Source: Acanthopleura granulata (Eukaryota; Mollusca; Polyplacophora; Chitonida; Chitonidae). From it: a DNA stretch of 64,000 nt. Under the pieces are notes generated by a model. It was not told the DNA's origin and ran no database searches. It saw only the letters and a list, made by a program, of their open reading frames with translations. Shown here piece by piece: positions 45,228 through 57,092 of this stretch (positions are counted from its first letter, which is position 1; each line of letters opens with the position of its first letter). Location: contig JABBOT010000017.1 in the NCBI GenBank assembly GCA_016165875.1, positions 1,341,330 to 1,405,329 on the forward strand, read 5' to 3'. Position numbers and translations under genes: made by a program.

Positions 45228-45430
45228 AAAGGGCAACTGGATTTAAAGACCGAGCTAGCTATGTTACTTCAATAAAACTTACCTCGTCAATTCCACTGTA
45301 TAATTTTGTCTAAGGAAGGCATTGTGGAGGGAGGCGAATTTGTGAATAGGGACAGGGGACGGCTTTGCTCAGGAGATATACTAGGAGATCTTGAAGGTGC
45401 AGATGATGTATCCGTGAAGTCTGCACTTCC
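45228..45430 (-). repeat. ORF1/ORF2 junction of LINE L1, duplicate a
   Basis: GGGCAACTGGATTTAAAGAC, CGTCAATTCCACTGTATAAT, TTTGTCTAAGGAAGGCATTG and GGAGATATACTAGGAGATCT match duplicate b. On - the segment encodes the end of ORF1 and the first residues of ORF2, so the element contains the junction twice. Confidence 0.8.
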
Positions 45431-45533
45431 CCGCTGAGTTCTGTGCAGAATCAAAGCGCTTAAAGGGTTATTTTGACCTGATTCTTGCTCCCATGATGAA
45501 CGAGTATGCGATTCGGGTGGAGTAACAAGTTTT

Positions 45534-46085
45534 TCAATAAGGTTTATGCGGGTGTGTAATGATGAGCTGGTTGTGTGATTTAGTGGTTTTGTTATGAATT
45601 TCTCTCGCTGTCCAAGGAAGGTTTCTTGACAGGATTGGCATATGTAGCTTTAGTGAAATTATCCGTTGCAGAGACAAGAGGCTAGTTTCTTGACATGATA
45701 TATTACCTTTACATTTCAGGGTAATAAGTTCTGTTTCTTTCATAAACAGAAGGCCGTCCTTGGAAGAGGCCATACGGGCTCCGCCGCAACTGAAACATTT
45801 TATAGGGTTTGTGCAGTCGAAGCCCTCCTGACCTGTTTCCGAACATCTAAAGCAAACCAGTGTATTACTGGTCACTGGGTCAGTGTAGGTATAAATAACT
45901 CCACCCGCACACTGTATGGCCCAATAAATATGGATGTTGAGAGAGACGGTTTGTTAAATCTTAACAGATATGTATTAGTTTTTGTAGGATTTCCATCTCC
46001 TTTAATGACAAACCGTTTCACATTAATAACGCCCTGACCTTTAAGTTCTTCTTAATAGATTAATATACTGTTCTTTCCAACAAGC
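45534..46085 (-). pseudogene. LINE L1 ORF1 remnant with zinc knuckles
   Basis: ORF1 of jockey-like LINEs is an RNA-binding gag-like protein. Here IKGDGNPTKTN- and NRLSQHPYLLG-like pieces (broken frames) are followed by LVCFRCSETGQEGFDCTNPI and KCFSCGGARMASSKDG. These are two decayed CCHC knuckles in which some Cys/His positions are replaced. FMKETELITLKCKGNISCQE and TSLLSLQRIISLKLHMPILS follow, conserved in this ORF1 type. The N-terminal half is missing. Confidence 0.86.
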
Positions 46086-46597
46086 AGTTGCACGCCAATA
46101 AAATATTACCAGATCTCATTTTCTATCTTGTTTTAGAGTATCTACGCAACTTTGTAATTTGTTTTAATACAAAAGCATAAATTTTCGTGTGAGGTTGATT
46201 CCCATTTTTATTTGATATCACTAGAAATGTTAGGAAATAATTATTTCACGTTTCAATATCTGGCGGGATGTCATTTTTCCTTTCTTTACTCACAACTGTT
46301 GAAGGCAGTGAGAACATCGAGACATCAGAAGAAAAAGGGTTAGAAGACGACAGAACAAAGATATTTCATGATTCATTGCGCCGTGTCTCTCACCCGCCCG
46401 GAGTGCCAAATACATGTATGACGCAACACTTTACGAGTAACCAGCAGAAAGACAGACGAGAGTTTCAAGCCATTCTCACTAAGATGGATTAATCGTTCAT
46501 ATTCGAGCTGGTGGAATAAAAGAATTAGAAACAGCCCTATCGACAGGCAACATTCAGACACGTAAAACCGTCCAACAGGGAAAGTGGCAAATGTATA

Positions 46598-46925
46598 CTA
46601 TGACGAGATATACAAAGGTTGATATCCGTACATCTGGACCGGGGTGACTAGCCGATTGATCGGAGGGGGCCCTCCGACCACCCGTCTGTGGAGAACTAAG
46701 GGCCGATGTGGAGTGTCACAAGACCAACCCGACATCAGCCACCATACCAGGATCCCGTCGTCCGCGATGACGGGGTTGCAACCCACCGCGAACAGCTTGC
46801 CCCTTTTAGTCGGCTTGTACGACAAGCCTGGAAAGGCTGTGGAACTATTCCTTTCACATCCGGGAGCCCCACGAGGCGGCATCGATTTTGAAATGTTTCT
46901 GTTATGGCCTTGGGCAATCAATTCC
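46598..46925 (-). repeat. LINE 5' leader-type repeat
   Basis: The reverse complement contains GGGGCTCCCGGATGTGAAAG and CCTTTCCAGGCTTGTCGTAC, AAGCCGACTAA. This matches 59140-59212 on + (GAGGCTCCCGGGGGTGAAAA, CTAGGCAAGCTTGTCGTAGG, AGGCGACTAA). Both copies lie on the 5' side of a jockey-like LINE and in its orientation, so they are probably its 5' untranslated leader. About 500 bp of unrelated sequence separate this copy from ORF1. Confidence 0.6.
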
Positions 46926-47150
46926 TGACGGCCCAGCGGGATGAAAACCGTTGGTCGCCACTGGCTGCTCAGTCAGACCACACAATTATTATAATTCTGC
47001 CCGTCAGATAAGACTGTCTGACAGATCAACAAGACTCGCCACAACAGATAATTTCGGGAGAGCCTCGTGATTCAAGCGGCTGGATACAAACCTACTTTGG
47101 TAACGGAGCTGTGATTTGTCATTCCAGGTGACCAAAGTCTTCAATGTCGT
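46888..47150 (+). repeat. Family D diverged repeat, copy 1
   Basis: Aligns with 48985-49260: CAATTCCTGACGGCCCAGCG / CAATTTCTGACAGGTCAGCA, CGTCAGATAAG, CACAACAGATAATTTC, GAGCCTCGTGATTC, TCCAGGTGACCAA. No coding content. Its left edge overlaps the end of the LINE leader repeat. Confidence 0.65.
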
Positions 47151-47624
47151 AACAGGTTTAAACATAATCCAGACGTCAGCAGGAATTTGTCTGTAACCTT
47201 GTAAGACCGAGAGCGATGGATCCTCTGGAAAGGTTATTAGTTGGTTTGTTTTTGTTTCGTCTGGAAAATATTTTCTAGTATGTGTTATTCATTTTGGTAC
47301 AGTAAACGTGTGAAAACTGAAACTGGAAGAAAAATCTGCAGATATCTTAGTTATAAGTGGATTCTCCAGAAAGCTGAACCTTTTGTTTGGTGAGAATATT
47401 ACTGCAGTACAATTTATGACTGACAATTTAGCAAATCCGATTGGACAAAAATTTAAGCCATAATTAAACAACCGCGTTTTCAGATGATGGTGAAAATCGA
47501 CCCCTGATCATTTTACAGTATCAATACAGAAATTTCAATACCCTTATTGCTGTTAATACTGAAATATGCTTGTCATTTTTCCATGTACTTTAGTACCAGG
47601 TATTTGATTCCCCGTCCTAATCAC

Positions 47625-48110
47625 AGTAGCCACAATAAGTCACTATTTGTTCAAACATGATTATATTTGCAACCATCGTTAATGAAATAACTGTGTCTTC
47701 GGCTGTGCGGAAGGAATATAAGTCTCCAGACGCTCTCAGTTATTATTTCTGGTTAGTCGTGAGAATGCCTGAGCTTCTGGAAGTATAGGTAAAGCCTTTC
47801 GGTATCTGAGACACGCACAAGCTTACATCGATATTACACGAGGAGTTTTGGGGGGTTGTATTTCAGTAAGTGTCTGTCAAATGACGGAACTTTACACGTT
47901 CTGGACAACCAATGAAACCGTAAGGCTTCAGCTGAAACAATGTACCGAACCAGTCCTTTTGGCATATTACCGGGTCTTGACTTCAAATATCTCGAACCCT
48001 GTTATCGTTGGCAGTTAGGAAAACAAACGATTTGAGGTATAACTTTTGGAGTGCAAATTCATGTTGTGAGGAAATGGATCAAATGATCGCCTGGACAATT
48101 TCGTGAAGTC
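47625..48110 (+). repeat. Family E diverged repeat, copy 2
   Basis: Partner of 37885-38320; see the shared blocks listed there. No coding content recognised. Confidence 0.5.
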
Positions 48111-48114
48111 AGAT

Positions 48115-48984
48115 GCCATTAACATTTTTAAATACCCCGTTCGAAGTACACCAATACTTAAGTTACTCTGAGGAGAAGTGGGTGTACACAAAGATTTAAA
48201 TCTTGTAATGCAGGTCTATTGTTGTTTTTAATACTTGGAAGTGCGGAGTTTTCACATAAACAAATCAGGATTTGGCAACTTTTGAGCATGTAATTATGTC
48301 CATCCCCATGTCCTTTCAGAGATAGGATACATTAATTCAGTGGATGACCTTTCGTTCCCAATTTGTTTGCTCTTTGGATACAACTGTGTTGAAATTAGCT
48401 TTTAGTTTTACATTTGATAACTAGGCAGGAAAGCTTATTTCATAGCAAGCGTTACCTTTACTGCAACAGCAATGGAAGATGAGGGAGAGGAACAGACTTA
48501 TGGGTACTTTCAGTCCCAACATTGCCGTGTCTTAAGATTTTCTGTTCAGGAAGATTAGAAAATAATGTGACCCAAGAGACAAACAAAAATGTGGATTTCA
48601 GCAACCCAAGTCTAGATTTCTCCACTTCGTACATGTGTCTTCAGCAGCCAATATAGGGAGCACGTATATTGCCGATCCATTTTGCACCTTAGACAGCAAA
48701 AGTAAACTGGTCACAGCTACGACCCCCGCAAAAAAGTCGATATCTACTTAGACTCTTGACGTTAGTGAAGTGAATGGCTCATATTTATAGATAGAACCTA
48801 ATCATTTCACAGGGATGCAGGAGTTGAGTTAATTGACAGATACAGTTACAAGGACATCAGCTTACGCCAGCTGAAAAACAAAAGAAGATATTTGCGAAGG
48901 GTAGCATAGATATGGTGTTAATGAAGTACCCATCACAAAGAAGAAGATGTTGCCTTTATCCTGAAAACAAAATTTTTTCTATTC
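48115..48984. other. Anonymous sequence, nothing recognised
   Basis: No open frame of note and no repeat match by eye. Confidence 0.4.
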
Positions 48985-49260
48985 TCAAATATTTCTTTTA
49001 TGTTCTCATGGAGTCAATTTCTGACAGGTCAGCAGGATAGAGGGCGATATTAGTTACTGGCTGCTTCGTCTTGTCCGTCAGACCATGGAGTTGTCGTAAT
49101 TCCCGCCGTCAGATAAGTCAGCCTGATAGATCAGCAAGCCTGGTCACAACAGATAATTTCCGAGGAGCCTCGTGATTCCAGCCGCTAAATACAAATTTAC
49201 AAACTGAGCTATGATTTGCCACTCCAGGTGACCAACGCACTATATATCGTCACTGGTCTG
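48985..49260 (+). repeat. Family D diverged repeat, copy 2
   Basis: Partner of 46888-47150, with shared GTCAGATAAGTCAGCCTGAT, CACAACAGATAATTTCCGAG and CACTCCAGGTGACCAACGCA blocks in the same orientation, about 2.1 kb apart. Confidence 0.65.
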
Positions 49261-49264
49261 AAAA

Positions 49265-50720
49265 TAGCGTCTTTAGCGTTGAAAAAGAGTTCCTCTCCAA
49301 TGTTTATGGACAATTAAATAGTTGGTCCGTCCTGAAGAAATTTTTACTTCTACGACAGCGGTGGTTTTCATGGATAAAAGCCGGATTGTCCAGAGTAAAC
49401 TATCCTTCTTTCATACGCTGATTACAAATCCAAACCAAATGCATACATGTATCAAAGGCTCGGAGCACACTCATACACCAGTAAAATCAGACAGTTTTGG
49501 TCCACATATTCAAAACAGGAAAAAACGCACTCTGCGAGTTGTGTGGAAGATTGCAAAATTAGAGCAATTTGTGTGCCATGGCCACCCACACATGGATTCC
49601 TACAAGATATTTCACAAACTCACTGTCCTTATATTTAATCTACTGAAGTAAACAAAATATTTTTGTACAATTATATGCAACACTCTCTTGTCTTTCACGA
49701 CATTAATAAAATAATGTCTTATGGCCTATTTTGACCCTGTTATCAACGTAATAATGAAGGCGTAACTCAAGATGCGATAAAAATGTTAACTTGGTTGCAA
49801 ATTAATACGTTATAACTGCGTTTATAAAAGGCAGAGAGGGCCAGCTCCAGATTTAAAACTAATCGATTCTTCCTGTCTCTGGGCGACGGCAAAATTCCGG
49901 CCTAATTCACCTGAATATAGACGAGAGGCACTTTGTTGAGCCCTGCCTAAATACGACATCAATCAATATACAGTACTGTCTTCTGGCTGTTACATTCAGA
50001 GCCTCCCTGTGACGGCCACTCGTGGGCTGTTTACGTGTTCCGAATATTGACAGTCCTATTCCTGATTCAATGGTCTACACTTGGAAAGCAAAGCAGTTCG
50101 GAGCTTTCTGCTTCACACATCGAGGCTTTAGGTTTGATTTGGGTAGAAACACGTATTCAGACGATTAAATGGAACGCCTAGGCCTTTGTCCCGACATAAT
50201 GAAGAATGGGTAAGAGTCTAGGGTAGAGATCCACTCAAAGATAATAAATAAAGGGATAATTAAAAAGCGGTCTGTCTGAATTTAGAGTGACGTGTGGTGC
50301 TCTAATATAACTCTCTGGGCGCATCCAGGTGAAGAAGCTCAAAACTTTCGTCTCTGTATTATTAAAAAAGGAAACATATTGTAAGACATTTATGTCAAGC
50401 GGGGTCTTCCTATGAGCAGTATTATAGTGAAAAGCACTTCTTCAAATAATAAGGCGTCATGCACAATGTCCTCATATTGATGTCTTATTTTGGGGCAATC
50501 ATATTGCCCTCAATTTTCAGTCATCTGGGTGATAGCTCGGATCGGCAGTTTCCTGTTTGGAGCATTTGGGCCGAATCGATTTGATTTACCTGCAGTATTC
50601 CAGAGGTCAGGCTCTAGGATATAACCCACCGCTATAAAGTCTGTTCCAACACCTTTCCAAGACATAATTTGACATCCTGTTACTCCTTTGTCTTTAGCGT
50701 TACTTTTGCCATTTTTTTTA
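49265..50720. other. Anonymous sequence, nothing recognised
   Basis: Frames at 49322-49651 and 50510-50914 show no domain; the latter overlaps the SINE that follows. Confidence 0.4.
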
Positions 50721-50724
50721 TTCA

Positions 50725-50945
50725 CGGATATCGTAATTACCCAGAAGTCTTCTATGAATGCGGTCGCTGTCAGTTTAAGTCCAGCTCTTGCTGGCTTCCT
50801 CTCCGAGCATACTTGAGAAGGTCTGCCAGCAACCTGCGGATGGTCGTGGGTTTCCCTCGGGCTCCTCCCACCATAATGCTGGTCGCCTTTCTTGAGTACG
50901 GCGTAAAACAACAATCAAATAAATAAATAAATAAATAAATAAATA
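50725..50945 (+). mobile_element. SINE copy 14 (family A) with long (AAAT)n tail
   Basis: TATGAATGCGGTCGCTGTCA, GTTTAAGTCCAGCTCTTGCT (B-box region), GGTCTGCCAGCAACCTGCGG, GTACGGCGTAAAACAACAAT and about seven AAAT units at 50917-50945. The intact tail array suggests one of the younger copies. Confidence 0.92.
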
Positions 50946-51429
50946 TCTTCCTTAAGGAATAGATATTACTATGGCATTATCCTTTAAAAAACTGGCTTAA
51001 AACGAGTGAAAAAAATTATAAAGTTGCTAATAGAAGATATAGTAATAATGTATTATTTCTGCAGAAACTCAGTTTGTCATCCTGCAAAAAATCAAAACAA
51101 TGCGAAACTTCTGTGACTCTGTCACTCATATATATAGACTCGCGTGAAGAGTCCCAGATAGCTTTATCGTAAGCATGTCTATAATAGAAGTACAGGAAAT
51201 TGGTGAGCACAGAAGCCTCGAGAACGCGCGACTGAATTACACTGAAGACACTGACGCGGTTAGCAAAAAAAGAGAAAAATAAAATATAACACAATATTTT
51301 AGGGATTGGGCTCATAACACTAAAGAATAAAAACAAAATAGTCACTCATTACGATTTTGTGAATGAACAAAACAGTAATATTTAATTCCTAAAGGTCACA
51401 ACAACAGCTTCGTCAACGGGCTGCACAAA

Positions 51430-52015
51430 GAGAAAAAGAATGAATAATTATGGCCATTTCGGCCATACAAGACAAAAAGACATGAATGAGAAATACAAGC
51501 ATGCCAATCCATAATAATGAGTCAGCACAGATTTTCTTAGCCTGTAAACGATAATGAGGGAATGAAAAGAAGTCGGACATTCCTAAGAAAAAACCTCTAG
51601 GACATAATTATATTTTTCCCAGTTATTGCTAAGTTATTGGAAATTTTCGAGCTGCAATATATGAATTAGGGACAAACACAGTTAAGATGGCATTCGCCTA
51701 TCCGTCATGAGAAATATTGTGAAAGAAAAAAATGACACACACCCTTACAGTTTGTACTTGTTTAGTGTAATTTCTCCGTGTTTTTGACATCACGTCGACA
51801 GTATAACGTTTACAGAAAACAGGACTTTTCAATAAATTCCGAACCCAAAAGTCGGTTAAGACGGCGTTAGCCAACTCTCATGAGAGAGAAGAATAAAACA
51901 AAGAAATGCTCTTACAACTTGAACTTGTTTTTTGCCGTTTGAACGATGATTTGAGTAATAATGTCCAACAGAGGTCACTTATGCCTAAATATGTAGAGTT
52001 ATATAATAAAGAACC
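51430..52015 (+). repeat. Degenerate tandem array, about 190-bp unit, three units
   Basis: Units run approximately 51430-51620, 51660-51835 and 51850-52015. Shared blocks are CAGTTAAGATGGCATTCGCC / CGGTTAAGACGGCGTTAGCC, CCGTCATGAGA / CTCTCATGAGA, CTTACAGTTTGTACTTGTTT / CTTACAACTTGAACTTGTTT. CGATAATGAGGGAAT ... CGGACATTCCTA also corresponds to CGATGATTTGAGTAAT ... CAACAGAGGTCACTTATGCCT. Identity is low, so it is an old array. Confidence 0.5.
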
Positions 52016-52019
52016 CATT

Positions 52020-53745
52020 GCATCACCAAAATGGAAGCGTGATGTGTAAAAAAAAGTTCTCTTGAATGGAATAGTTTGTTTTCACTGTTCTTTCACGAGA
52101 TTTGCACAGCAACAGGTTCTGTACTTCCTGGGTACACGAACATTAGCATTAGCCCTTTTTTCTACTGGCTCCGACGAACATATGTCCTAATACGATACAA
52201 AGTATGTAGAGGACATATTGTATTTGTAAAAGATATGTAATTCGCATTCAAAACTAGTTTTTCTTTTATATATTTCTATTCGATAACAAGAACCTCGGTC
52301 GACCAGCACATGCATTTGAGAAACCAAGGCAAAAATATGAATAGACTTATTTATGCTTTACGGACACCAAAACACAAGAATACGTATGGCTTTATCAAGT
52401 CCATCTGCGATGAAATGTATGTGAGATAAAAAGGAAAAGATTATGAATAGATTAATTTATATCCTATGAATATAAGATAACCAAGGCCAACTGTGATGAA
52501 TTAACTCACGGAAGCTTGGGTCAACTGCCCATTTTCACTTTACGCTGCACTAATGGCAAACCCTTAGGCTATGCCATGCGTGTAGCATTACATCGGTCTG
52601 GGCGTATACATATCGCCTGCGTTGAAAAGCGCTTTGCGCAAAGGCCGCCTTGTGTCCGTCCGTTGTGGTCAATCAACAGCATCTGTCTAACACAGTCAGA
52701 CTCAATCAGAATGTCAAGGCGCCTGCGTCTTCAGTCGACATCAGTATTTTCTCACTGATATGTGTACATTTCGCAGGTGCACGTTTCTTCAGAACCTACA
52801 AATGGACAATTAAAATTATTTATTCATGCTATTGGTTCCTAACGACGTATCTTGTGACGTACGTGGCGGCGGTAAGTTTTATGAAAGATGGAAACTAAAG
52901 CAGCGGCCTCTGGCTGTATACTCGCGAACTTTCCTACATCCGAGGTACACAGACAAAGTATGTACAGAATAGTGAAGAAATGGTCTTTTGGCGAACGTTA
53001 GTCAAGTAATAAGACAATAATGTCTTTATTTTTGCTGTTATACAGTTCAATCAATGTATTGCTGACCGACTCGGAGATCACATAAAGATTTACGCAATAT
53101 ATTATTAGAACCACAATGAAATTTGAATGAAGAGCACAATAGCAGATAAAAGAATGTATGGTAAAATAGGCCAATACGAAGCTGGCTGTAGGAACTGGTC
53201 TATGTACAAAAAAATAATCACACAGTATTGTAGCTACCCTTTAAACCACCTGCTGTGTGGACGTTGAAGATTCTGTACTAAGAAGACATACTGCGGAGAG
53301 TGGCAGGCGAGGTATTCCAATGCAACCTTCCAGAATAGGAAAAACTCCGTTTGAACTTTCCAGAATGTGGAAAAAGGGGAAATTATCTTACTCGTTGAAC
53401 ATGATGTTAGTTGTCTTTCTCCTTGTTCTTTGATGCATGTATGAAACGTATCATCGAGCCGTTAGTGTTAACAATGCCCCATGAACAGTGGAAATGTATG
53501 TAACAGTATTGCCCGTGTAAATTATATACAAATACAGTGCAATTTCTGGGTAAAATGGTAAAATGTGTCGAAAAACGAAGAATTCTTGGTGCACTGAATT
53601 ACTAAATGAGCGACTTAATGACCAACAATAATCAGACATATGTTAACCTTGTAGATTGCTACGACATGGCTAAAGTATTATCCAAGAAGCCATATTCATT
53701 TGTTCAGTGAACAGTCTAAGCCATTCTGTTAAGAGGTCTCCAACA
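52020..53745. other. Anonymous sequence, nothing recognised
   Basis: Contains loosely repeated AATATGAATAGACTTATTTA / ATTATGAATAGATTAATTTA blocks at about 52336 and 52440, and short frames at 52516-52898 that I cannot place. Confidence 0.35.
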
Positions 53746-53747
53746 AA

Positions 53748-53870
53748 AACACGTTACCTGCTGATGGTCGTGGGTTTGGCTGATTTCTTCCCATCATAAT
53801 GCTGGCCGCTGTGAAAATTTCTTGAGTACGGGGGAAATCCCAAATGAAATAAAGACATAAATAAATAGAA
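53748..53870 (+). mobile_element. SINE copy 15 (family A), 3' fragment
   Basis: CTGCTGATGGTCGTGGGTTT, CCCATCATAATGCTGGCCGC, TTCTTGAGTACGGGGGAAAT and ATAAAGACATAAATAAATAG. The gap between GTGGGTTT and TTTCTTCCC shows an internal deletion. Confidence 0.85.
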
Positions 53871-53874
53871 AACA

Positions 53875-55285
53875 CGTGTTTAAGAAGTACAGGTAGCTCT
53901 TGAGTAGACTTGATCGCCCACACACAAAACCTCTTTCTGGATGCATCTAATCAGTGAATTGTCTCACGGACTGTCATGGATTGTTTGCCGCAGGGAAATC
54001 AAAATACCCTTCGCACTTTTAATAAAGCTGTCCAAAGATGTCTCCACATTCATTTCAATCTCTGCAGTACGTCCCATTTCGGTATATGTGAGGTCATATA
54101 TCACTTAGATCGTACAAATGAACTGTTGTATTGCTTGACGTTTTGGAATTCCATTTGGGATTGTATATTTGGCTTCCTTGTAAAATAAGGGTAATATTTG
54201 TCTGCATGGCTTGGTAATTAGAAAAAGTGCGCCTGTGATAAATTGTTTCTGGTTGACGTAAAGATTCACCTTTGGTCGATTCTCTCGTTTTCTCCCCTAA
54301 CAATTAGTATTGTAATTTAATTTAGATTCCGCGCAAGGCAAGAAATCCCTGCAGTGCTACCGATGCAAAGCCGCCATACTCTTTATACATTCGCACAAAC
54401 ATCCCAACTTTACTGTGGAGCTGCTCACATATATTCTGACAATGTGCACACTGTTTGTTCGAATTTTTTGTTCCTAAAATAATGTTGTAACTTTATCTTA
54501 ATTCAAAGCAAAGGAGAAAGGAATATGGCTAAGGTGTGCGACACAAAACAACCACATTTCCCATATTTGTAGGGAAACGGCTTACTTATGTGGAAAATGT
54601 GCAGATTGTTTGTCCTAATACATGTACGCCTCCAACAATTTATGACTGAGTCTAACCTTGGGTAGAAAATCACGATGCCAGGTAAGTCTGTAATTGCACA
54701 GGGCAAAATCTTTCCATGTTATTAGAAAGTTGATCCAGCATGGTCAGACTTAGTTTCGTGACAGTAAATTGAAAACCTGCTACCAAATAATGCTGTTGTT
54801 GAGCTACCGTAAGTACCGTGGCTTACTTCTGGGTACCAAGAAACGGCGAAACCGTGGAGTACAGGTAAAGAAGTAACCGTTGGTCAGGGGTTTATATATT
54901 TATTTTTTCGGACAACAAACAACAGCTGTAAAAGTAGCCCGGTGAACAGTTGTATTATTTATTGGACAAAATAATCAATGAAACTTCAGCTGACCGATCA
55001 AAACTTTATATCATTTATAAAACCTATGGGACATCATTTCACTAACCGAGGAATAATATGGGCTGGTAAAATGTAGTACGGCATAGACTGCAAAGCCGGA
55101 GCAGCGAGGACAGTGAGATAATTCGTAAATGATCACACGCAGAATTTTATCTCCTTTTAGGTTTATGTTTTGTGGGAGTGAGGGAATGTGGTATTGATTA
55201 CCCAAATCGGATAAATGAAAATTGTGCTTGTCAATGTTGATGACGTACCTGACTATCCCTGGACTGAAAAAAAAGGTTGTGGAAC
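53875..55285. other. Anonymous sequence, nothing recognised
   Basis: Short frames only, no repeat family match. Confidence 0.4.
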
Positions 55286-55289
55286 TAGT

Positions 55290-55645
55290 AAGTAACAAGA
55301 TTTACTGCAAGGTTAAATTGACAATGGACAGTTAACCTTTGGCTCTTTCCTGTTGAGTCAATTTCAATAAAATAGCCATATGAAGATAACATATCAGCAT
55401 GTTACAGACAAGAGGACACTTACCGCTTCGCTTTGCTGAGTCCATTTACTGTCGATGGTGGCTTCCTAACGATCCACTTCAGTGGCACTACAGGTACTTC
55501 TGACTTAATAACAGCGACGGTTACCTATTTAGCCTCTTTCCCAAGGAGGCTTTTCTTTCTACTATTTGGAGAATGAAAAACGGATAACCTGTTGATGGAG
55601 GATGTGCTCCTGTCCGACACTTGTTAAATGTGATCTTCACTAGCA
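55290..55645 (+). repeat. Family C diverged repeat, copy 1
   Basis: Aligns with 58560-58925. The best block is CGGATAACCTGTTGATGGAG, GATGTGCTCCTGTCCGACAC, TTGTTAAATGTGATCTT against CGGATAGCCTGTTTATGGAG, GATGTGCTCATGTCTGACAC, GTGTTAAATGTGAACTT. TCAATTTCAATAAAAT and CGATCCACTTCAGTGGCACT / CGATCCAATTCGGTGACATT match in order upstream. Confidence 0.7.
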
Positions 55646-55649
55646 GAAC

Positions 55650-57090
55650 AGGCTACATGACAACACGTAAAACACAACTTGATTGCTTGGATTTCTTGCT
55701 CTTCCTGGTTTTAGCTCCCGTTACTTCGGATACAAAGTAACATGAAGAAGTTTGCCTTTGCCCACTGACGTGATAAACCTCACCGTCGTGGTATACGTAA
55801 AAATATTCTCATCTACGATATGAAACGATTGTGCAACGGTGGATGTGTTATGTGCTGAAAGAACACAATCTATAAGGATCAAGGGCTAAAGTTTGTCATT
55901 GCAAAGCCATGCCGATGTGTATTATAGGCGTTTGGTCGGCTACATCACTTGTACTTAATTCTTTGATACATGTAGTGGTTTAAAAGAAAATCCGACATAC
56001 AAGGTATGTATAACCCAGGGTGACCAAGTTACATGTGCGAGCGGACGTGGTATCAGCACGCCCGCATTTGACAATCAGTCCAGACGTAAAGACCCCTGGA
56101 TCAAGAGAGCTTTTAATAGCAGAAAAGTTAGCAGTCTTTAGACTGTTCGTCTAGAAAATACTAACTTTTTTGTAGCGTCAGTGCTAGACACGACTTTGTC
56201 CCCTGCCAGCTTAATTATGTAGGACCTGGCCTTCTTCAGTAGTTCTCCAATTCTCAAAGCCACATCAAAAAAATAGGCTAGTTCTGAGCTTCACTACGCT
56301 GCACTAACAGGTAATCTCCGGCGGTTCCCGTATTGTCACAACTCGGATACAGACAGAGCTAATTAACTCGGCTCGGACTTGTCACTTCAGGACTAGGGGC
56401 AACGCCAAGTAGTAGAGGGTTTAATGGTATTCCAGACAGATATGATTACAAGCTGTTTATTTCATCCATTTAGGTGCCTCGTGAGAGGCTTAGAAATCAT
56501 GTGGTTTACAGAATTCGAAGAGAATCTTCGGCTGTCTGCAGACAAATAACGGTGATTTTCATGAAGACTGCTGTAATGGGCCAGATGTATTAGTAATTAA
56601 CCTTCAGTTCTTTGTAAATAAAGTGCCAGAGCTAAATGGGCAATAAAGTAATGGAGAAAAAGATTATACAGCTGCAGAACTTGAAATCGCTGTATCGGCT
56701 TTATCCTGTAATATCTTGTCGATGTCACAATGTTCTTATAAGTTGGAATTGTTGAAAAAATATTAATTGCCCAATAAGGTTGACTTAAGCTTTGACCAAT
56801 CAGATTGTCCTTCATAAATGCGCTCCGCAGGATTGGAAAGGGTGCAAGTGAAGGTTAGCGCTCAGATATTTCAATGTTTAGCCCGGTTAAGGCTAACGTG
56901 TGTCTTAGTCGAACTACCTTCAGTGTCCATTTCATCATGGGTTATTCTGCAACACATAGAATGACTACCATTTCGATTGTAAAGGTGAACTCTGTCAGAA
57001 TTCTGAGGCGCCTGTAGTCTAATCTACCTCGGTACATTCGTGTTCTGTTGAATGGTGTTCTTTTTCACAGAAATAACAAACACACTATTT
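55650..57090. other. Anonymous sequence, nothing recognised
   Basis: No recognised feature. Confidence 0.4.
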
Positions 57091-57092
57091 GA

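Larger units (their letters stand above)
42214..46085 (-). mobile_element. Jockey-like LINE, longest copy (L1), internally deleted
   Basis: Read on - it contains the ORF1 end with zinc knuckles, an ORF1/ORF2 junction present twice, and endonuclease. RT follows up to the region before the catalytic box, then the post-palm region and the C-terminal tail. Two deletions are evident: the RT segment with the Y-x-D-D box (junction near 43130-43175) and the RNase H domain (junction near 42640). Stops and frameshifts are common throughout. A leader-like repeat (46598-46925) lies upstream in the same orientation. The copy cannot be autonomous. Confidence 0.9.

Noticed and set aside
46644..46928. 94-codon frame with a proline/glycine-rich translation
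   Set aside because: It is within the LINE leader repeat. The GC-rich composition of that repeat produces open frames on both strands.
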